The notes beneath the pieces are model-generated. The model ran no database searches. It had not been told where the DNA came from and was given only the letters and a program-made list of their open reading frames with translations. A stretch of DNA of 64,000 nucleotides from Atlantibacter sp. RC6. GTDB lineage: Bacteria; Pseudomonadota; Gammaproteobacteria; Enterobacterales; Enterobacteriaceae. Both the position numbers and the translations under genes were made by a program. Numbering within the stretch: the first letter of the stretch is position 1; each line of letters starts with the position of its first letter. The stretch spans positions 1 through 64,000 of the forward strand of contig NZ_JACHZE010000011.1 of the NCBI RefSeq assembly GCF_014193285.1, in the 5' to 3' direction. Positions 45,342 through 55,302 of the stretch are shown piece after piece.

Positions 45342-47081
45342 CTACTGAAAGGGTGTCGCCTGCGGCTGTTCGGGTGTTGACGGCGGTTCAGCCGGTGATG
45401 GCATCCCCGTTACGACGCCCGCCTGCATAGTTTGTTGTATTTGTTGGCCATTAGCGCCGGTCATTGTCAGCGTCGCGTTCACCGTAGGTTTTAATGGCCG
45501 ATCCGCACTGAGCTGGCCCGTGGCGCTGAGGCGCATATTGGCGTCCCCTTGCATCGCCACCTGCGGCCATCCCCAGTTTTCCAGCACGTTCGCCGGCACC
45601 GCCCGGCCATTCAGGCTTACGGCGATTTGCCGTTCCGGTTGCTGCACAATCGAGGCGGTGGCTTCCAGCATCCCTTTTCCGGCAAAGGCGCTCAGTTCGC
45701 TGATAGTGATGTTATTGCTGTTGGCGTTAAGCGCGATGGACGGCCTGCGCACATCCACGCGATTAAAGGTGGCGGCAGCGGCATTCAGCGTGGCGTTGCC
45801 GCTCCAGATGCCCCACTGGCGGTTACGCACCAGCTGCAACAAATTGCCGTAGCCGTCCAGCGCCGTTAACTGGAACGGGAAAGCCGGGTCGATATCAATA
45901 ATCAGGTTGCGGCTGGCGGAGAATTTGGTCACCGTTACGCGGTTCAACCATTCCGGCAGCGGCGTCATCCACTGTTTTTTCCAGTCCTCCGGCAGCGTGT
46001 ATTCCAGCCCGGCAACCGCCACGTCGTCCAGAGTTAATCCTTTATCACTGCGCGTCCACTCGCCACGGGCGCGGATCATGCCGCCTTCCCAGCGTGACGT
46101 CAGCTGGCTAATTTCCACGCCTTTGCCGGATAAATTTGCGTTGGCGATAGGGTCGAAGAAATGCAGCGAACTATAAATAAACTCGCTGGCATTGAGTGAG
46201 AGTCTGCCCTCTTCGCTCAGCCAGTCGTTGTTGCTGAAAGTGATGTCCCGCAGCGTCATATCCAGATCGGTTACCGCCCAGTTCGGGCCCTGTAATCGTG
46301 CATCGGTGACGTCTACCCGGCCCAGCTTCAGCGACGGCAAACTGGTGACGGGACGCAGCAGATCGACCAGGCTCTTCTCGCTTTGCAGGCGGATATCGCT
46401 CAGCCGCAAATTGTCTACCTGCCAGCCGCCGTCGGCGTTACGGCGCGCGTTACCGGTGAGCGAACCGCGTGCCACGTCTGCGCCGAGGGTGGTGAAATTC
46501 ACCTGATCGTTATCGATGTCGCCCTGAATCAGCACGTTGCTGGCCGGGATGCCGTTCAGGGTCAGCGAACCGGCGCTGAGTTCGATTCTGGCTTTGCTGC
46601 CCAGAATCCGTCCGGCTTCTGGCAGCCACGGCGTAAGGCCACCGTTGACCCGCTGGGCGCTCAGGTTCCATGCGCTGTTAGGGCTGTTGAATGCCATATC
46701 GCTCAACTGTAAACGGTCGGCCTGGAAGGGGATCGAGGCGGTATCCGGGGAAATATTTAACGTGCCTTCTCGCAGGATAATGGCGTCAACATGGAAAGGA
46801 TCGGTGATCTGCCGGCTGCTCAGGCCGATATCCACACTTTGCGCCACTAACGTGGCAGGCTGTCCGTTGCGCCCAAAGGTAACGTTTTTCAGCAGCACGT
46901 GCGATGGCGATGAAAAGCGGTGATCCATCTCATCAAACGTGATGTGGTAATCGCTGTGCGCGTTCACCCAGTCGGTTATCCAGCCTGCGCCCCAGCGGGT
47001 CTGTAGCAAAATATACAGCCCCAGGATCGCGACCAGAACGGCGACAAGCAGCGCAACGATAAGCTTTCCAAGAAATTTCAT
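45342..47081 (-). CDS. yicH: YicH, AsmA-family envelope protein
   Basis: A 579-aa AsmA-like protein (E. coli YicH 569 aa). One N-terminal membrane anchor (about 5-26, LIVALLVAVLVAILGLYIL) is followed by a long periplasmic beta-rich region with AsmA motifs (SSPSHVLLKNVTFGRNGQPATLVAQSVDIGLS) and a Pro/Gln-rich tail. AsmA-like proteins are implicated in phospholipid movement to the outer membrane; the role of YicH itself is not defined. It lies downstream of xanP on the same strand. Confidence 0.94.
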   Translation of the reverse strand: MKFLGKLIVALLVAVLVAILGLYILLQTRWGAGWITDWVNAHSDYHITFDEMDHRFSSPSHVLLKNVTFGRNGQPATLVAQSVDIGLSSRQITDPFHVDAIILREGTLNISPDTASIPFQADRLQLSDMAFNSPNSAWNLSAQRVNGGLTPWLPEAGRILGSKARIELSAGSLTLNGIPASNVLIQGDIDNDQVNFTTLGADVARGSLTGNARRNADGGWQVDNLRLSDIRLQSEKSLVDLLRPVTSLPSLKLGRVDVTDARLQGPNWAVTDLDMTLRDITFSNNDWLSEEGRLSLNASEFIYSSLHFFDPIANANLSGKGVEISQLTSRWEGGMIRARGEWTRSDKGLTLDDVAVAGLEYTLPEDWKKQWMTPLPEWLNRVTVTKFSASRNLIIDIDPAFPFQLTALDGYGNLLQLVRNRQWGIWSGNATLNAAAATFNRVDVRRPSIALNANSNNITISELSAFAGKGMLEATASIVQQPERQIAVSLNGRAVPANVLENWGWPQVAMQGDANMRLSATGQLSADRPLKPTVNATLTMTGANGQQIQQTMQAGVVTGMPSPAEPPSTPEQPQATPFQ

Positions 47082-47200
47082 TGTCTTCCATCCGATGAAT
47101 AGCCAATGATGGAGTTATGCACGATTTATGGCGATTGCTCAAGGCAGGGAGAGCGAAAGGTGAGGCGGCGATAGCAATCCGCTGCTATCGCCGTGGGGAA

Positions 47201-48592
47201 TTACACTTTTTCCGGCGGGAAAATCAGATTCAGGATGATCGCCGTAATGCCGCCTGCGGCAATGCCGGAGGAGAGCAGGTTTTTCAGCCATTCCGGGGCA
47301 AATTGCAGGATCAGCGGCTGCTGGGAGACGCCCATGCCCACCGCTAACGACAGCGCGATAATCATGATCGCGCGGCGGTTGAGCGGCTCGCGGGAAACGA
47401 TGCGCACGCCGGATGCCGCAATGGTGCCGAACATCACGATGGTGGCGCCGCCCAGCACCGGCTCAGGAATATGCTGCACGAAACCGCTCACTGCCGGGAA
47501 CAGGCCCAGCGCGATCAGCATCATTGCCACCACAAAGCCCACATAGCGGCTGGCTACGCCGGTCAGTTGGATCACGCCGTTGTTCTGACCGAAGCAGGAG
47601 TTCGGGAAGGTATTAAACACGGCGGACACAAACGAGTTCAGACCATTCGCCAGCACGCCGCCTTTCAGACGCTTCATATACAGCGGGCCGGAGACCGGCT
47701 GTTCGGACACGTCAGAGGTGGCGGTGATGTCGCCGATGGTTTCCAGGGAGGTCACCATAAAAATCAGCATCAGCGGGATCAGCAGGTTCCAGTCGATGCT
47801 CAGACCGTAATAGAGCGGCGTCGGGACCATAATCAGCGCATCGTTGGTCGGCGCGGTATTTTGCGGCAGCATATCCAGTGCCCAGGCCACCACGTAACCC
47901 ACCGCCATGGCAATCACCAGCGAGGCAACGCGCAGGTACGGATTACGCTGGCGGTTAAGCAGAATAATCACCGCCAGCACCACGCCCGCCAGGAACAGAT
48001 TCATCGGCGCGCCGAAGGTTTTATCGCTCATCGCGGCATAGCCGCCGCCGATAGAGGTTAAACCAACCTGAATCAGCGACAGGCCGATAATCATTACCAC
48101 TACGCCGGAGACCAGCGGGGTAATAATGCGCCGCGCCAGGTGCAGAACCCGGGAGAGCAGCATTTCAGTACAACTGGCGAGCATCAGGGTGCCGAACAGC
48201 GCCGCCATCATGGTCGGGATATCCGCGCCGCCGTTTTTCAGCGCCAGGCCGCCCATGATCAGCGGAGAAACGAAGTTAAAGCTGGTGCCCTGAATAGACA
48301 ACAAGCCTGAGCCCACCGGTCCCCAGGTTTTAATCTGGATAAGAGACGCCACGCCGGAGGCGAACAGCGACATACTGATGATGTGCTGTGTGTCCTGTGC
48401 GGGTAAGCCGAGCGCCTGGCAAATCAACAGCGCAGGGGTGATCACTGCGACAAACATCGCCAGTAAATGCTGACCAGCGGCGAATAAGGTTTGCGGTAGC
48501 GGCGGACGATCATCAAGGCGATAAATTAATTCACTGTTCTGAGTCTGCGCAATCGGTTGCGCATCTTGTGACTCTACGGCATTAACGGACAT
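47201..48592 (-). CDS. xanP: XanP (YicE), xanthine permease
   Basis: A 463-aa NCS2/NAT-family xanthine:proton symporter, same length as E. coli XanP. It has about 14 helices, with the NAT signature [17 protein letters not shown] (about 325-341) and the purine-contact [15 protein letters not shown] segment in TM8. It is the only purine permease in the window. A perfect PurR-type operator core lies 67 bp upstream, which suggests purine repression. Confidence 0.97.
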   Translation of the reverse strand: MSVNAVESQDAQPIAQTQNSELIYRLDDRPPLPQTLFAAGQHLLAMFVAVITPALLICQALGLPAQDTQHIISMSLFASGVASLIQIKTWGPVGSGLLSIQGTSFNFVSPLIMGGLALKNGGADIPTMMAALFGTLMLASCTEMLLSRVLHLARRIITPLVSGVVVMIIGLSLIQVGLTSIGGGYAAMSDKTFGAPMNLFLAGVVLAVIILLNRQRNPYLRVASLVIAMAVGYVVAWALDMLPQNTAPTNDALIMVPTPLYYGLSIDWNLLIPLMLIFMVTSLETIGDITATSDVSEQPVSGPLYMKRLKGGVLANGLNSFVSAVFNTFPNSCFGQNNGVIQLTGVASRYVGFVVAMMLIALGLFPAVSGFVQHIPEPVLGGATIVMFGTIAASGVRIVSREPLNRRAIMIIALSLAVGMGVSQQPLILQFAPEWLKNLLSSGIAAGGITAIILNLIFPPEKV

Positions 48593-48658
48593 CAGCGATC
48601 ATTCCATTACGGTGGGTGGGGTGGAAAGGCGCTAATTTTATCGGACTGTTTGGTAAAA

Positions 48659-48670
48659 GCAAACGTTTGC
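48659..48670. promoter_or_regulatory. PurR-type operator upstream of xanP
   Basis: GCAAACGTTTGC is the perfect palindromic core of the PurR box (ACGCAAACGTTTGCGT) and lies 67 bp upstream of the xanP start codon. PurR with hypoxanthine or guanine would repress purine uptake genes from such a site. Confidence 0.75.
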
Positions 48671-48843
48671 CAGCGTAGCATGCATAAAAAATTGTGATGG
48701 TTTTACAGCGGGAAGGAAGAAGAGACTGCAAACAACGGCTAAAACGCGCTGATTGCCGTTTACTGAATCAGGAGAAACAATAAACGGCCTTTTTAACATC
48801 AGGCTGGCATGCTGAGACGCCATGGTCGCCTGCTTAGCGGGGA

Positions 48844-49413
48844 TCAAAGACGCTCAAACTGGATCGTCAACGCGCTTTGCACTTTGCCTGCCGTGACTTC
48901 TTTGCCGTTTAACTTAACCATCTGCAACACGATTGTGTTACCCCAGGATTTAGCGGTTAATACGTCATGGTTGATCCGTAACGGCTGGAATTTGTTGTTG
49001 CCACTGTCACCCACAAATACGCCAACGCCGACGCCTTTTGCCGCGCCATAAGTGACATCGCTATTGGCAAGAACGGTTCCGTCCGCATCGTCAGCCGTGC
49101 CGACAAATTTGTAGGCGAGTTTGCCTTCATCAGCGAGCGTTTTACATTCATTACTATAGGAATTGCCGCCAATGTTAATCTGAATATTAGCGCCGCCAGT
49201 GGCATTGTCGTTCTGGTTAATTAATGTATCCGTCTTGCCAATAAGCTGAACGTAGTCCGTATTTAAATAGAGCGAACAGGGGACAGTGTCATTTTGCGTA
49301 ACTTGTCCCGTTATGGACAATGTCGCGGAGACATCTTCCGCCTGTACTGCGCAATGAAACAAACCGGCCAGGATTAGCGCTGACATATTCATGGAAATAA
49401 TGCGTTTATTCAT
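48844..49413 (-). CDS. Orphan pilin-like secreted protein 1
   Basis: A 189-aa exported protein with signal peptide MNKRIISMNMSALILAGLFHCAVQA. The mature part starts EDVSATLSITGQVTQNDTVPCSLYL and has a single Cys pair (PCSLYL..SNECKTL), beta-rich sequence, GTADDADGTVLANSD and a C-terminal beta strand TIQFERL. These are features of type 1 (chaperone-usher) pilin subunits. AAGGAG precedes the ATG. It is paralogous to the gene just upstream. No chaperone, usher or adhesin gene is adjacent, so function in isolation is unclear. K-12 has gltS at this place. Confidence 0.8.
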   Translation of the reverse strand: MNKRIISMNMSALILAGLFHCAVQAEDVSATLSITGQVTQNDTVPCSLYLNTDYVQLIGKTDTLINQNDNATGGANIQINIGGNSYSNECKTLADEGKLAYKFVGTADDADGTVLANSDVTYGAAKGVGVGVFVGDSGNNKFQPLRINHDVLTAKSWGNTIVLQMVKLNGKEVTAGKVQSALTIQFERL

Positions 49414-49463
49414 AATTGACTCCTTGTGTAATGACTTATCCGTTTAACTCGTTTGAGCCAAAT

Positions 49464-50027
49464 TTAGAGACGAACAATCTCAACGGTGACAACACTGGAA
49501 ACTTTTCCTGTTGTCACCGTTTGGTTTTTTAATTTCACCAGCTGTAAGCCGAATATGCCTCCATTGTTGCTATCCATGAGTTTCATCACCCCGGTATTCA
49601 CGCTAATAGGCTGCTTAGCTTGGCTAAAGATCCCAACGCCAACGCCGCTTGCTGCGCCATCCGTAGAGGCCATATTGGCTAATACGCTGCCTTCGCTATT
49701 GTCAGCCGTACCGGTAAATCTTATCGCCAATTGGTTCTGATCAATGGCCTGCTGGCAAGACTGGCTCCAGTTGCCGGATTCATCAGTAATACTTACGGCG
49801 ACAGGTTCAATAAACGTGGCGTCTTCACCCTGGGTAACAATGTTTGACACGTCGCTGGATAAAGTAATACTGCTTTTCGTCAGGCTTACCGCACACGCTG
49901 AATTTTGTTGTGTGACAGAACCGGTAATAGTGAGAACAGCAGAAGTGTCCTGAGATGTGTTAACCGCCCAGGCCGACGCGGTAGCGAACAATGCGGCTAC
50001 AGCGGCGATACGGGATATTTTTTTCAT
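49464..50027 (-). CDS. Orphan pilin-like secreted protein 2
   Basis: A 187-aa secreted protein with signal peptide MKKISRIAAVAALFATASAWA. The mature protein (VNTSQDTSAVLTITGSVTQQ) has the pilin Cys pair (SACAVSL..SQSCQQA), the shared GTADNSEGSVLAN and AASGVGVGIF blocks and C-terminal TVEIVRL. CAAGGAGAT precedes the ATG. It is the first gene of a two-gene unit with pilin-like protein 1, 50 bp apart. The upstream 330 bp is AT-rich with an inverted repeat. Confidence 0.8.
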   Translation of the reverse strand: MKKISRIAAVAALFATASAWAVNTSQDTSAVLTITGSVTQQNSACAVSLTKSSITLSSDVSNIVTQGEDATFIEPVAVSITDESGNWSQSCQQAIDQNQLAIRFTGTADNSEGSVLANMASTDGAASGVGVGIFSQAKQPISVNTGVMKLMDSNNGGIFGLQLVKLKNQTVTTGKVSSVVTVEIVRL

Positions 50028-50359
50028 ACTATCTCCTTGTAATCTAAAACATTGATATATTGCCGCCTTTTTAAATATTGTTAGTCCGGATGAAACCTGC
50101 GGAGATTAAATAAAAAGGCTTGTCTGCAGCCTGAACACTATTCTTATTAAGAGGAAAACTAACGATGGTGAAACATAGAGCTTAGATATAGTGAAAAAAA
50201 ACATATAAGTGTTGCGTATCAATTAATGGTAATAACGCAACGCTATAATAATAGGGCTGATGGTGTAAGGAAGAAATTAAAAATGCTGTACATTATTGGA
50301 ATGGTAGAGATGACAGGCATTGATTAATGCTATCGATCCATTTCACGCCGACAAAATAA
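50028..50359. promoter_or_regulatory. AT-rich region upstream of the pilin pair
   Basis: A 332-bp AT-rich non-coding stretch between pilin 2 (minus) and the end of recG. It presumably contains the promoter of the pilin pair. An inverted repeat GTTGCGT (50211) / ACGCAAC (50235) with 17-base spacing is a possible operator. No open frame is convincing. Confidence 0.5.
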
Positions 50360-52441
50360 TTATGCGTTGGAATACTTTTCTGTCTCCGGCATCCAACGTT
50401 CAATCAATGCTGCCGCCTGCTGGGGATAGCGATCGTGAATATGACGCGCGATGCGCTGAACTTCCGGGATTAAGGCCTGATCGCGCAGCAAATCGGCGAC
50501 TTTAAATTCCGCATTGCCGGTCTGCCGGGTTCCCAATAATTCACCCGGGCCACGAATCTCCAGATCTTTTTGCGCAATCACAAAGCCGTCATTGCTATCA
50601 CGCAATACCTGAAGGCGCAGTTGCGCCGTTTTAGAGAGCGGGGATTTATAAAGCAGTACGCAATGGGAGGCCACCGCGCCGCGCCCGACGCGGCCCCGCA
50701 ACTGGTGAAGTTGCGCAAGACCCAGGCGTTCCGGGTTTTCGATGATCATCAGGCTGGCATTGGGCACATCGACGCCCACCTCAATCACCGTAGTGGCGAC
50801 TAACAGGTGCAGCTCTCCCTGTTTGAATGCCTGCATCACGCTCTGCTTTTCCTGCGGCTTCATCCGCCCGTGTACCAGGCCAACCTGCAATTCCGGCAGG
50901 GCGACTTTTAACTCTTCCCATGTGGCTTCTGCGGCTTGCGCTTCAAGAAGATCGGATTCCTCAATCAGCGTACAGACCCAGTAAGCCTGGCGGCCTTCAT
51001 GAATGCAGGCGTTACGCACGCGTTCAATAATATCGGCACGCCGCGTGTCGGCGATGGCGACGGTGGTGACCGGGGTACGTCCGGGGGGTAACTCGTCAAT
51101 CACAGAGGTATCAAGATCGGCATATGCCGTCATCGCCAGCGTGCGTGGAATAGGCGTGGCGGTCATGATTAACTGGTGCGGATGGAAGCCCTGCTGCTGG
51201 CCTTTCTCCCACAGCGCTAACCGTTGATGAACCCCAAAGCGGTGTTGTTCATCAATAATCACCAGCGCCAGGCCATTAAACTGAACATGCTCCTGGAAAA
51301 TCGCGTGGGTGCCCACCACCATCTGCACCTGACCGGTGGCAATAGCGTCCTGCTGCGCAATTCGCGCTTTGCCTTTTTGTTTGCCCGCCAGCCAGCCGAC
51401 TTTGATCCCCAGCGGCTCAAACCAGGCGGAAAAATTGCTGGCATGCTGTTCAGCAAGCAGTTCCGTCGGGGCCATCAGCGCTACCTGTTTGCCGTTAGCG
51501 ATGGCGCGTAACGCCGCGAGCGCCGCGACCAGCGTTTTACCGGAACCCACATCGCCCTGCACCAGACGCATCATGGGGAAATCCAACGCCATATCGTGCT
51601 CAATTTCCGCCACCACACGCTGCTGCGCGCCGGTCGGGCTAAAGGGCAACGCGGCTAACAACTGCTGCTTAAGCGCGTCATTAGCGGCAAGCGGCTGCGC
51701 GTGGTAGCGCTGCGCGCCAGCGCGCAATGCCAGCATACTCAGGTTATGGGCCAGTAATTCTTCGAGGATCAGACGATGCTGGGCGGGGTGCTTACCGCTT
51801 TCCAGATCCACCAGTTGCAGGGTGGGCGGCGGGCGATGAAGCGTGCGCAACGCTTCCGGCAGGCTCATCATGCCCTGGGCAAGTTCTGGCGGCAGAAGTT
51901 CGGCGATGGCACAGGTATCTAACAGCTCCAGCGCCTGATCGGTGAGTTTGCGCAACGTGGCTTGCTTTACGCCTTCCGTGGTGGGATAGACTGGGGTGAG
52001 CGTTTCCTGCAACGCCGGCGCGCTCTGCTCGCCCTGAATGCGATACTCCGGGTGGATCATCTCTGCGCCGTATTTCCCGCGTTTCGCTTCCCCGTAAGCC
52101 AATACGCGCCGCCCGGTCGCCAGGCTGTTTTTCATCGCGGCGTTAAAGTTGAAAAACCGCATCGTCAGGATGCCGGTACCGTCGCTAATCTGGCAGGTCA
52201 TCATGCGACGCCCACCAAAGGTGATATTGCTGTTCAGGACTTCGCCTTCTACCGTGGCGTAAATGCCCGGCAGCAGCTCGCTGATAGGGTACAGCTGGGT
52301 GCGATCTTCGTAACGCAGGGGGAGATGGAGCAGCAAGTCCTGAACAGTATGCAAGCCGATCTTCGCCAGCTTGCTGCTCTGGCTTGCCCCAACGCCCGTC
52401 AGAGCGCTAAGCGGCACGGCGTCGAGCAAGCGGCCTTTCAT
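50360..52441 (-). CDS. recG: RecG, branch-migrating DNA helicase
   Basis: A 693-aa superfamily 2 helicase, same length as E. coli RecG, that remodels stalled forks, D-loops and Holliday junctions. An N-terminal wedge/OB domain (about 1-190) is followed by Walker A QGDVGSGKTLVA, motif II DEQH (IIDEQHRFG), TATPIPRTLA (motif III) and motif VI QLRGRVGRG. Its start ATG directly abuts the trmH stop. It is the last gene of gmk-rpoZ-spoT-trmH-recG. Confidence 0.98.
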   Translation of the reverse strand: MKGRLLDAVPLSALTGVGASQSSKLAKIGLHTVQDLLLHLPLRYEDRTQLYPISELLPGIYATVEGEVLNSNITFGGRRMMTCQISDGTGILTMRFFNFNAAMKNSLATGRRVLAYGEAKRGKYGAEMIHPEYRIQGEQSAPALQETLTPVYPTTEGVKQATLRKLTDQALELLDTCAIAELLPPELAQGMMSLPEALRTLHRPPPTLQLVDLESGKHPAQHRLILEELLAHNLSMLALRAGAQRYHAQPLAANDALKQQLLAALPFSPTGAQQRVVAEIEHDMALDFPMMRLVQGDVGSGKTLVAALAALRAIANGKQVALMAPTELLAEQHASNFSAWFEPLGIKVGWLAGKQKGKARIAQQDAIATGQVQMVVGTHAIFQEHVQFNGLALVIIDEQHRFGVHQRLALWEKGQQQGFHPHQLIMTATPIPRTLAMTAYADLDTSVIDELPPGRTPVTTVAIADTRRADIIERVRNACIHEGRQAYWVCTLIEESDLLEAQAAEATWEELKVALPELQVGLVHGRMKPQEKQSVMQAFKQGELHLLVATTVIEVGVDVPNASLMIIENPERLGLAQLHQLRGRVGRGAVASHCVLLYKSPLSKTAQLRLQVLRDSNDGFVIAQKDLEIRGPGELLGTRQTGNAEFKVADLLRDQALIPEVQRIARHIHDRYPQQAAALIERWMPETEKYSNA

Positions 52442-53164
52442 TTACGCCAGGTCCCTGATAGCGCGATGGGCGGGCTCATTTCCTGCCTGCATAGTAGCCC
52501 ACCAGACCTCATCGGCCTCAATCTCGCCGAACTCGTTCACGCGCGGATAAGGTAGCCCCTTGCGTTTGGCGACTTTTGCCAGCACCGGATAACCGCCTTC
52601 GAACAGCAGTCGCTGCTGTTCTTCATCGGCAAGCGTACTGTTTTCACGCTGGTACATCCCGGCGTTCTGGCGCTGGCGCTGCGCTTCATAGAGGATCAGC
52701 GCGCTGGCGACCGACACGTTCAGGGATTGCACCATGCCGATCATCGGAATAATGATGTCCTGGTCCGCCAGTTCAAGCGCCTGCTTTGTGATGCCGGTTT
52801 TTTCCTGTCCCATCAGAATGCAGGTTGGCCGGGTATAATCGATTTCGCGGAAATCGACTGCTTTATCAGAAAGATGCGTGGCGAGAATTTGCATACCGCG
52901 GCCTTTTAACTGGCCGACGGCGTCCTGAATGGTGCGATGGGTTTTAACCTCGACCCAGCTATTGCTGCCCGCCGCGGAGGAGGCCATGGTGCTCATCCGG
53001 CTGCCTGGCCATACGGCATGCACTTCATGCACGCCGACAGCGTCGGCGGTACGAATAATCGCCGAAACGTTATGGGGCTTATGGACCTGCTCCATGCAGA
53101 CCGTCAGGTCAGGCTGGCGCCTGGCGAGCATCTCGCGGATACGCGCATAACGCTGTGGATTCAT
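52442..53164 (-). CDS. trmH: TrmH (SpoU), tRNA Gm18 2'-O-methyltransferase
   Basis: A 240-aa SPOUT-class enzyme that methylates G18 of tRNAs using SAM. Motif 1 is VCMEQVHKPHNVSAIIRTADAVGVHEVHAVWP (catalytic Arg in IIRTADA). Motifs 2 and 3 forming the trefoil knot are CILMGQEKTGIT and IIPMIGMVQSLNVSVASALILYEA. It is slightly longer at the C-terminus than E. coli (229 aa). It lies 4 bp downstream of spoT in the operon. Confidence 0.96.
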   Translation of the reverse strand: MNPQRYARIREMLARRQPDLTVCMEQVHKPHNVSAIIRTADAVGVHEVHAVWPGSRMSTMASSAAGSNSWVEVKTHRTIQDAVGQLKGRGMQILATHLSDKAVDFREIDYTRPTCILMGQEKTGITKQALELADQDIIIPMIGMVQSLNVSVASALILYEAQRQRQNAGMYQRENSTLADEEQQRLLFEGGYPVLAKVAKRKGLPYPRVNEFGEIEADEVWWATMQAGNEPAHRAIRDLA

Positions 53165-53168
53165 AAGG

Positions 53169-55283
53169 TTAGTTTCGGTTACGGGTGACTTTAATCACAT
53201 CAGGCATGACGCGAATTTTACGCATGATATTCGCCAGCTGGATGCGGTCGCGCGCCGTCAGACGGATAAACGCGCTATAGACGCGCCCGTCTTTCTCTTC
53301 GGTGTTCAGGCTCTGAATATTTGAACCAGCAGTGTTGATGGCCGCAGTCAGATTCGCCAGCGCGCCCTGATGATTGAACATATCCACCTTGATTTCGGTG
53401 ATAAATTCCTGCTCGGTCTCTTTATCCCATTCCACCGCCATAAACTTCTCGGGCTCTTTTTGATAGCCACGGATATTACGGCAGGATTCGTGATGGATAA
53501 CCAGGCCTTTGCCGGGGCTGACGTGCGCGACAATCGGGTCACCTGGAATAGGGCGGCAACACTTGGCGAAGGTAATCAGAACGCCGTCCGCGCCTTTGAT
53601 TGGCAGCGTACTGTGACCGGATGCCGCAGGATGCGGCGCGGAAGACGCTTCGCCCTGGAACAGGTTTTTAGCCACAACCACGCTCATGGCGTTGCCAAGA
53701 CCGATTTCCGCCAGCAGATCATCCAGCGTCGCCAGCTTCATGCGATCGAGTTCACGTTGAATGTTTTCCGGTGGGATTTCCGCCAGTTTCTTACTGCCGC
53801 CTAACGCGTGGTTTAGCAGACGGCGGCCCAGGCTGACGGAATCGTCACGCTTGAGGTTTTTCAACATCTGGCGGATTTTCGCGCGCGCTTTAGAGCTCAC
53901 GACAAAGTTCAGCCAGGCGGCGTTTGGACGGGCACCCGGCGCGGTAATGATTTCTACGGTCTGGCCGCTGGAAAGCGACTGCGATAGCGGATAAGGCTGA
54001 CGGTCGACGCGCGCGCCGACGCAAGCATGGCCGATATCGGTATGCACCGCATAGGCGAAATCCACTGGCGTCGCGCCAGCCGGCAGTTCGACAATGCGCC
54101 CTTCCGGGGTAAAAACGTAAATCTCATCCGGGAACAGATCGGATTTTACGCTCTCGATAAATTCAAACGAGCTGCCCGCGCTCTGCTGAAGTTCCAGCAG
54201 GCTTTGCATCCAGCGCTGGGCGCGGATTTGCGCGGTGGTGCTGCTTTCGCCGTGCTCTTTATAAGCCCAGTGCGCCGCCACCCCCATTTCCGCCATCTGA
54301 TCCATATCTTCGGTGCGGATTTGCACTTCAACCGGCACGCCGTGCGGGCCAATCATTGACGTATGAAGGGATTGATAGCCGTTCGCCTTGGGGATAGCGA
54401 TGTAATCTTTCACACGGCCCGGGCGCGGTTTATACAAACTGTGCATCTGGCCCAGTACGCGATAGCAAGTATCCATATCATGGACAATCACGCGGAAAGC
54501 GTAGATATCCATGATGGAGTGAAAACGCTGCTCTTTCAGCACCATTTTGCAGTAAATGGAGTAGAGATGCTTTTCGCGACCGCTCACGCGGCAGGGAATT
54601 CCCGCTTCCTGCAACCGGCCGTCTATCTCCGCGAGAATTTTCTGGATCATTTCCTTACGGTTGCCGCGCGCGGCTTTCACCACTTCTTTAATCACGCGAT
54701 AACGGTTCGGATAGAGCGCCTCAAAACCCAACTCTTCCAGCTCGGTTTTCAGGTGATGAATACCCAGGCGGTGGGCCAGCGGGCTATAAATTTCCAGCGT
54801 TTCCCGGGCGATGCGGCGCCGTTTATCCGGGCGTAAGGAGCCCAGCGTGCGCATATTGTGGGTACGGTCAGCGAGTTTGATGAGAATGACGCGGATATCC
54901 TGCACCATCGCCATAATCATCTTGCGAAAGTTTTCAGCCTGCGCCTCTTTCTTATCGCGAAACTTCAGTTTATCAAGCTTGGATACCCCTTCGACCAGTT
55001 CAGCAACGCTTTTACCAAACAGTTGCTCCATGTCCTGGTAAGTCGCAGGGGTATCTTCAATCACATCATGCAGAAGCGCGGCCATTAGCGTTTCGTAGTC
55101 GAGTTTCATCTCGGCCAGAATGCAGGCGACAGCGACGGGATGGGTGATATAGGGTTCACCGCTTGAGCGTGTTTGACCCTCGTGGGCATCACGCGCAACA
55201 AGGTATGCCTGCTGCAGACGTTTAATCTGGTCTGGCGGCAGGTAGTGTTGAATCAGTTGATTCAGGCTTTCAAACAGATACAA
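53169..55283 (-). CDS. spoT: SpoT, bifunctional (p)ppGpp hydrolase/synthetase
   Basis: A 704-aa RelA/SpoT homologue (E. coli 702). The HD hydrolase domain (about 20-195) has the HD pair in ALLHDVIEDTPA and ADRTHNMRTLG. The weak synthetase domain (about 200-345) carries VKDYIAIPKANGYQSLHTS. TGS (about 386-447), a CC/conserved-cysteine domain (FAKCCRPIPGD) and a C-terminal ACT domain follow. It degrades (p)ppGpp and responds to fatty-acid and carbon starvation. It lies between rpoZ and trmH in the operon. Confidence 0.98.
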   Translation of the reverse strand: MYLFESLNQLIQHYLPPDQIKRLQQAYLVARDAHEGQTRSSGEPYITHPVAVACILAEMKLDYETLMAALLHDVIEDTPATYQDMEQLFGKSVAELVEGVSKLDKLKFRDKKEAQAENFRKMIMAMVQDIRVILIKLADRTHNMRTLGSLRPDKRRRIARETLEIYSPLAHRLGIHHLKTELEELGFEALYPNRYRVIKEVVKAARGNRKEMIQKILAEIDGRLQEAGIPCRVSGREKHLYSIYCKMVLKEQRFHSIMDIYAFRVIVHDMDTCYRVLGQMHSLYKPRPGRVKDYIAIPKANGYQSLHTSMIGPHGVPVEVQIRTEDMDQMAEMGVAAHWAYKEHGESSTTAQIRAQRWMQSLLELQQSAGSSFEFIESVKSDLFPDEIYVFTPEGRIVELPAGATPVDFAYAVHTDIGHACVGARVDRQPYPLSQSLSSGQTVEIITAPGARPNAAWLNFVVSSKARAKIRQMLKNLKRDDSVSLGRRLLNHALGGSKKLAEIPPENIQRELDRMKLATLDDLLAEIGLGNAMSVVVAKNLFQGEASSAPHPAASGHSTLPIKGADGVLITFAKCCRPIPGDPIVAHVSPGKGLVIHHESCRNIRGYQKEPEKFMAVEWDKETEQEFITEIKVDMFNHQGALANLTAAINTAGSNIQSLNTEEKDGRVYSAFIRLTARDRIQLANIMRKIRVMPDVIKVTRNRN

Positions 55284-55302
55284 GGGCGACCCGACAGGTT
55301 AA

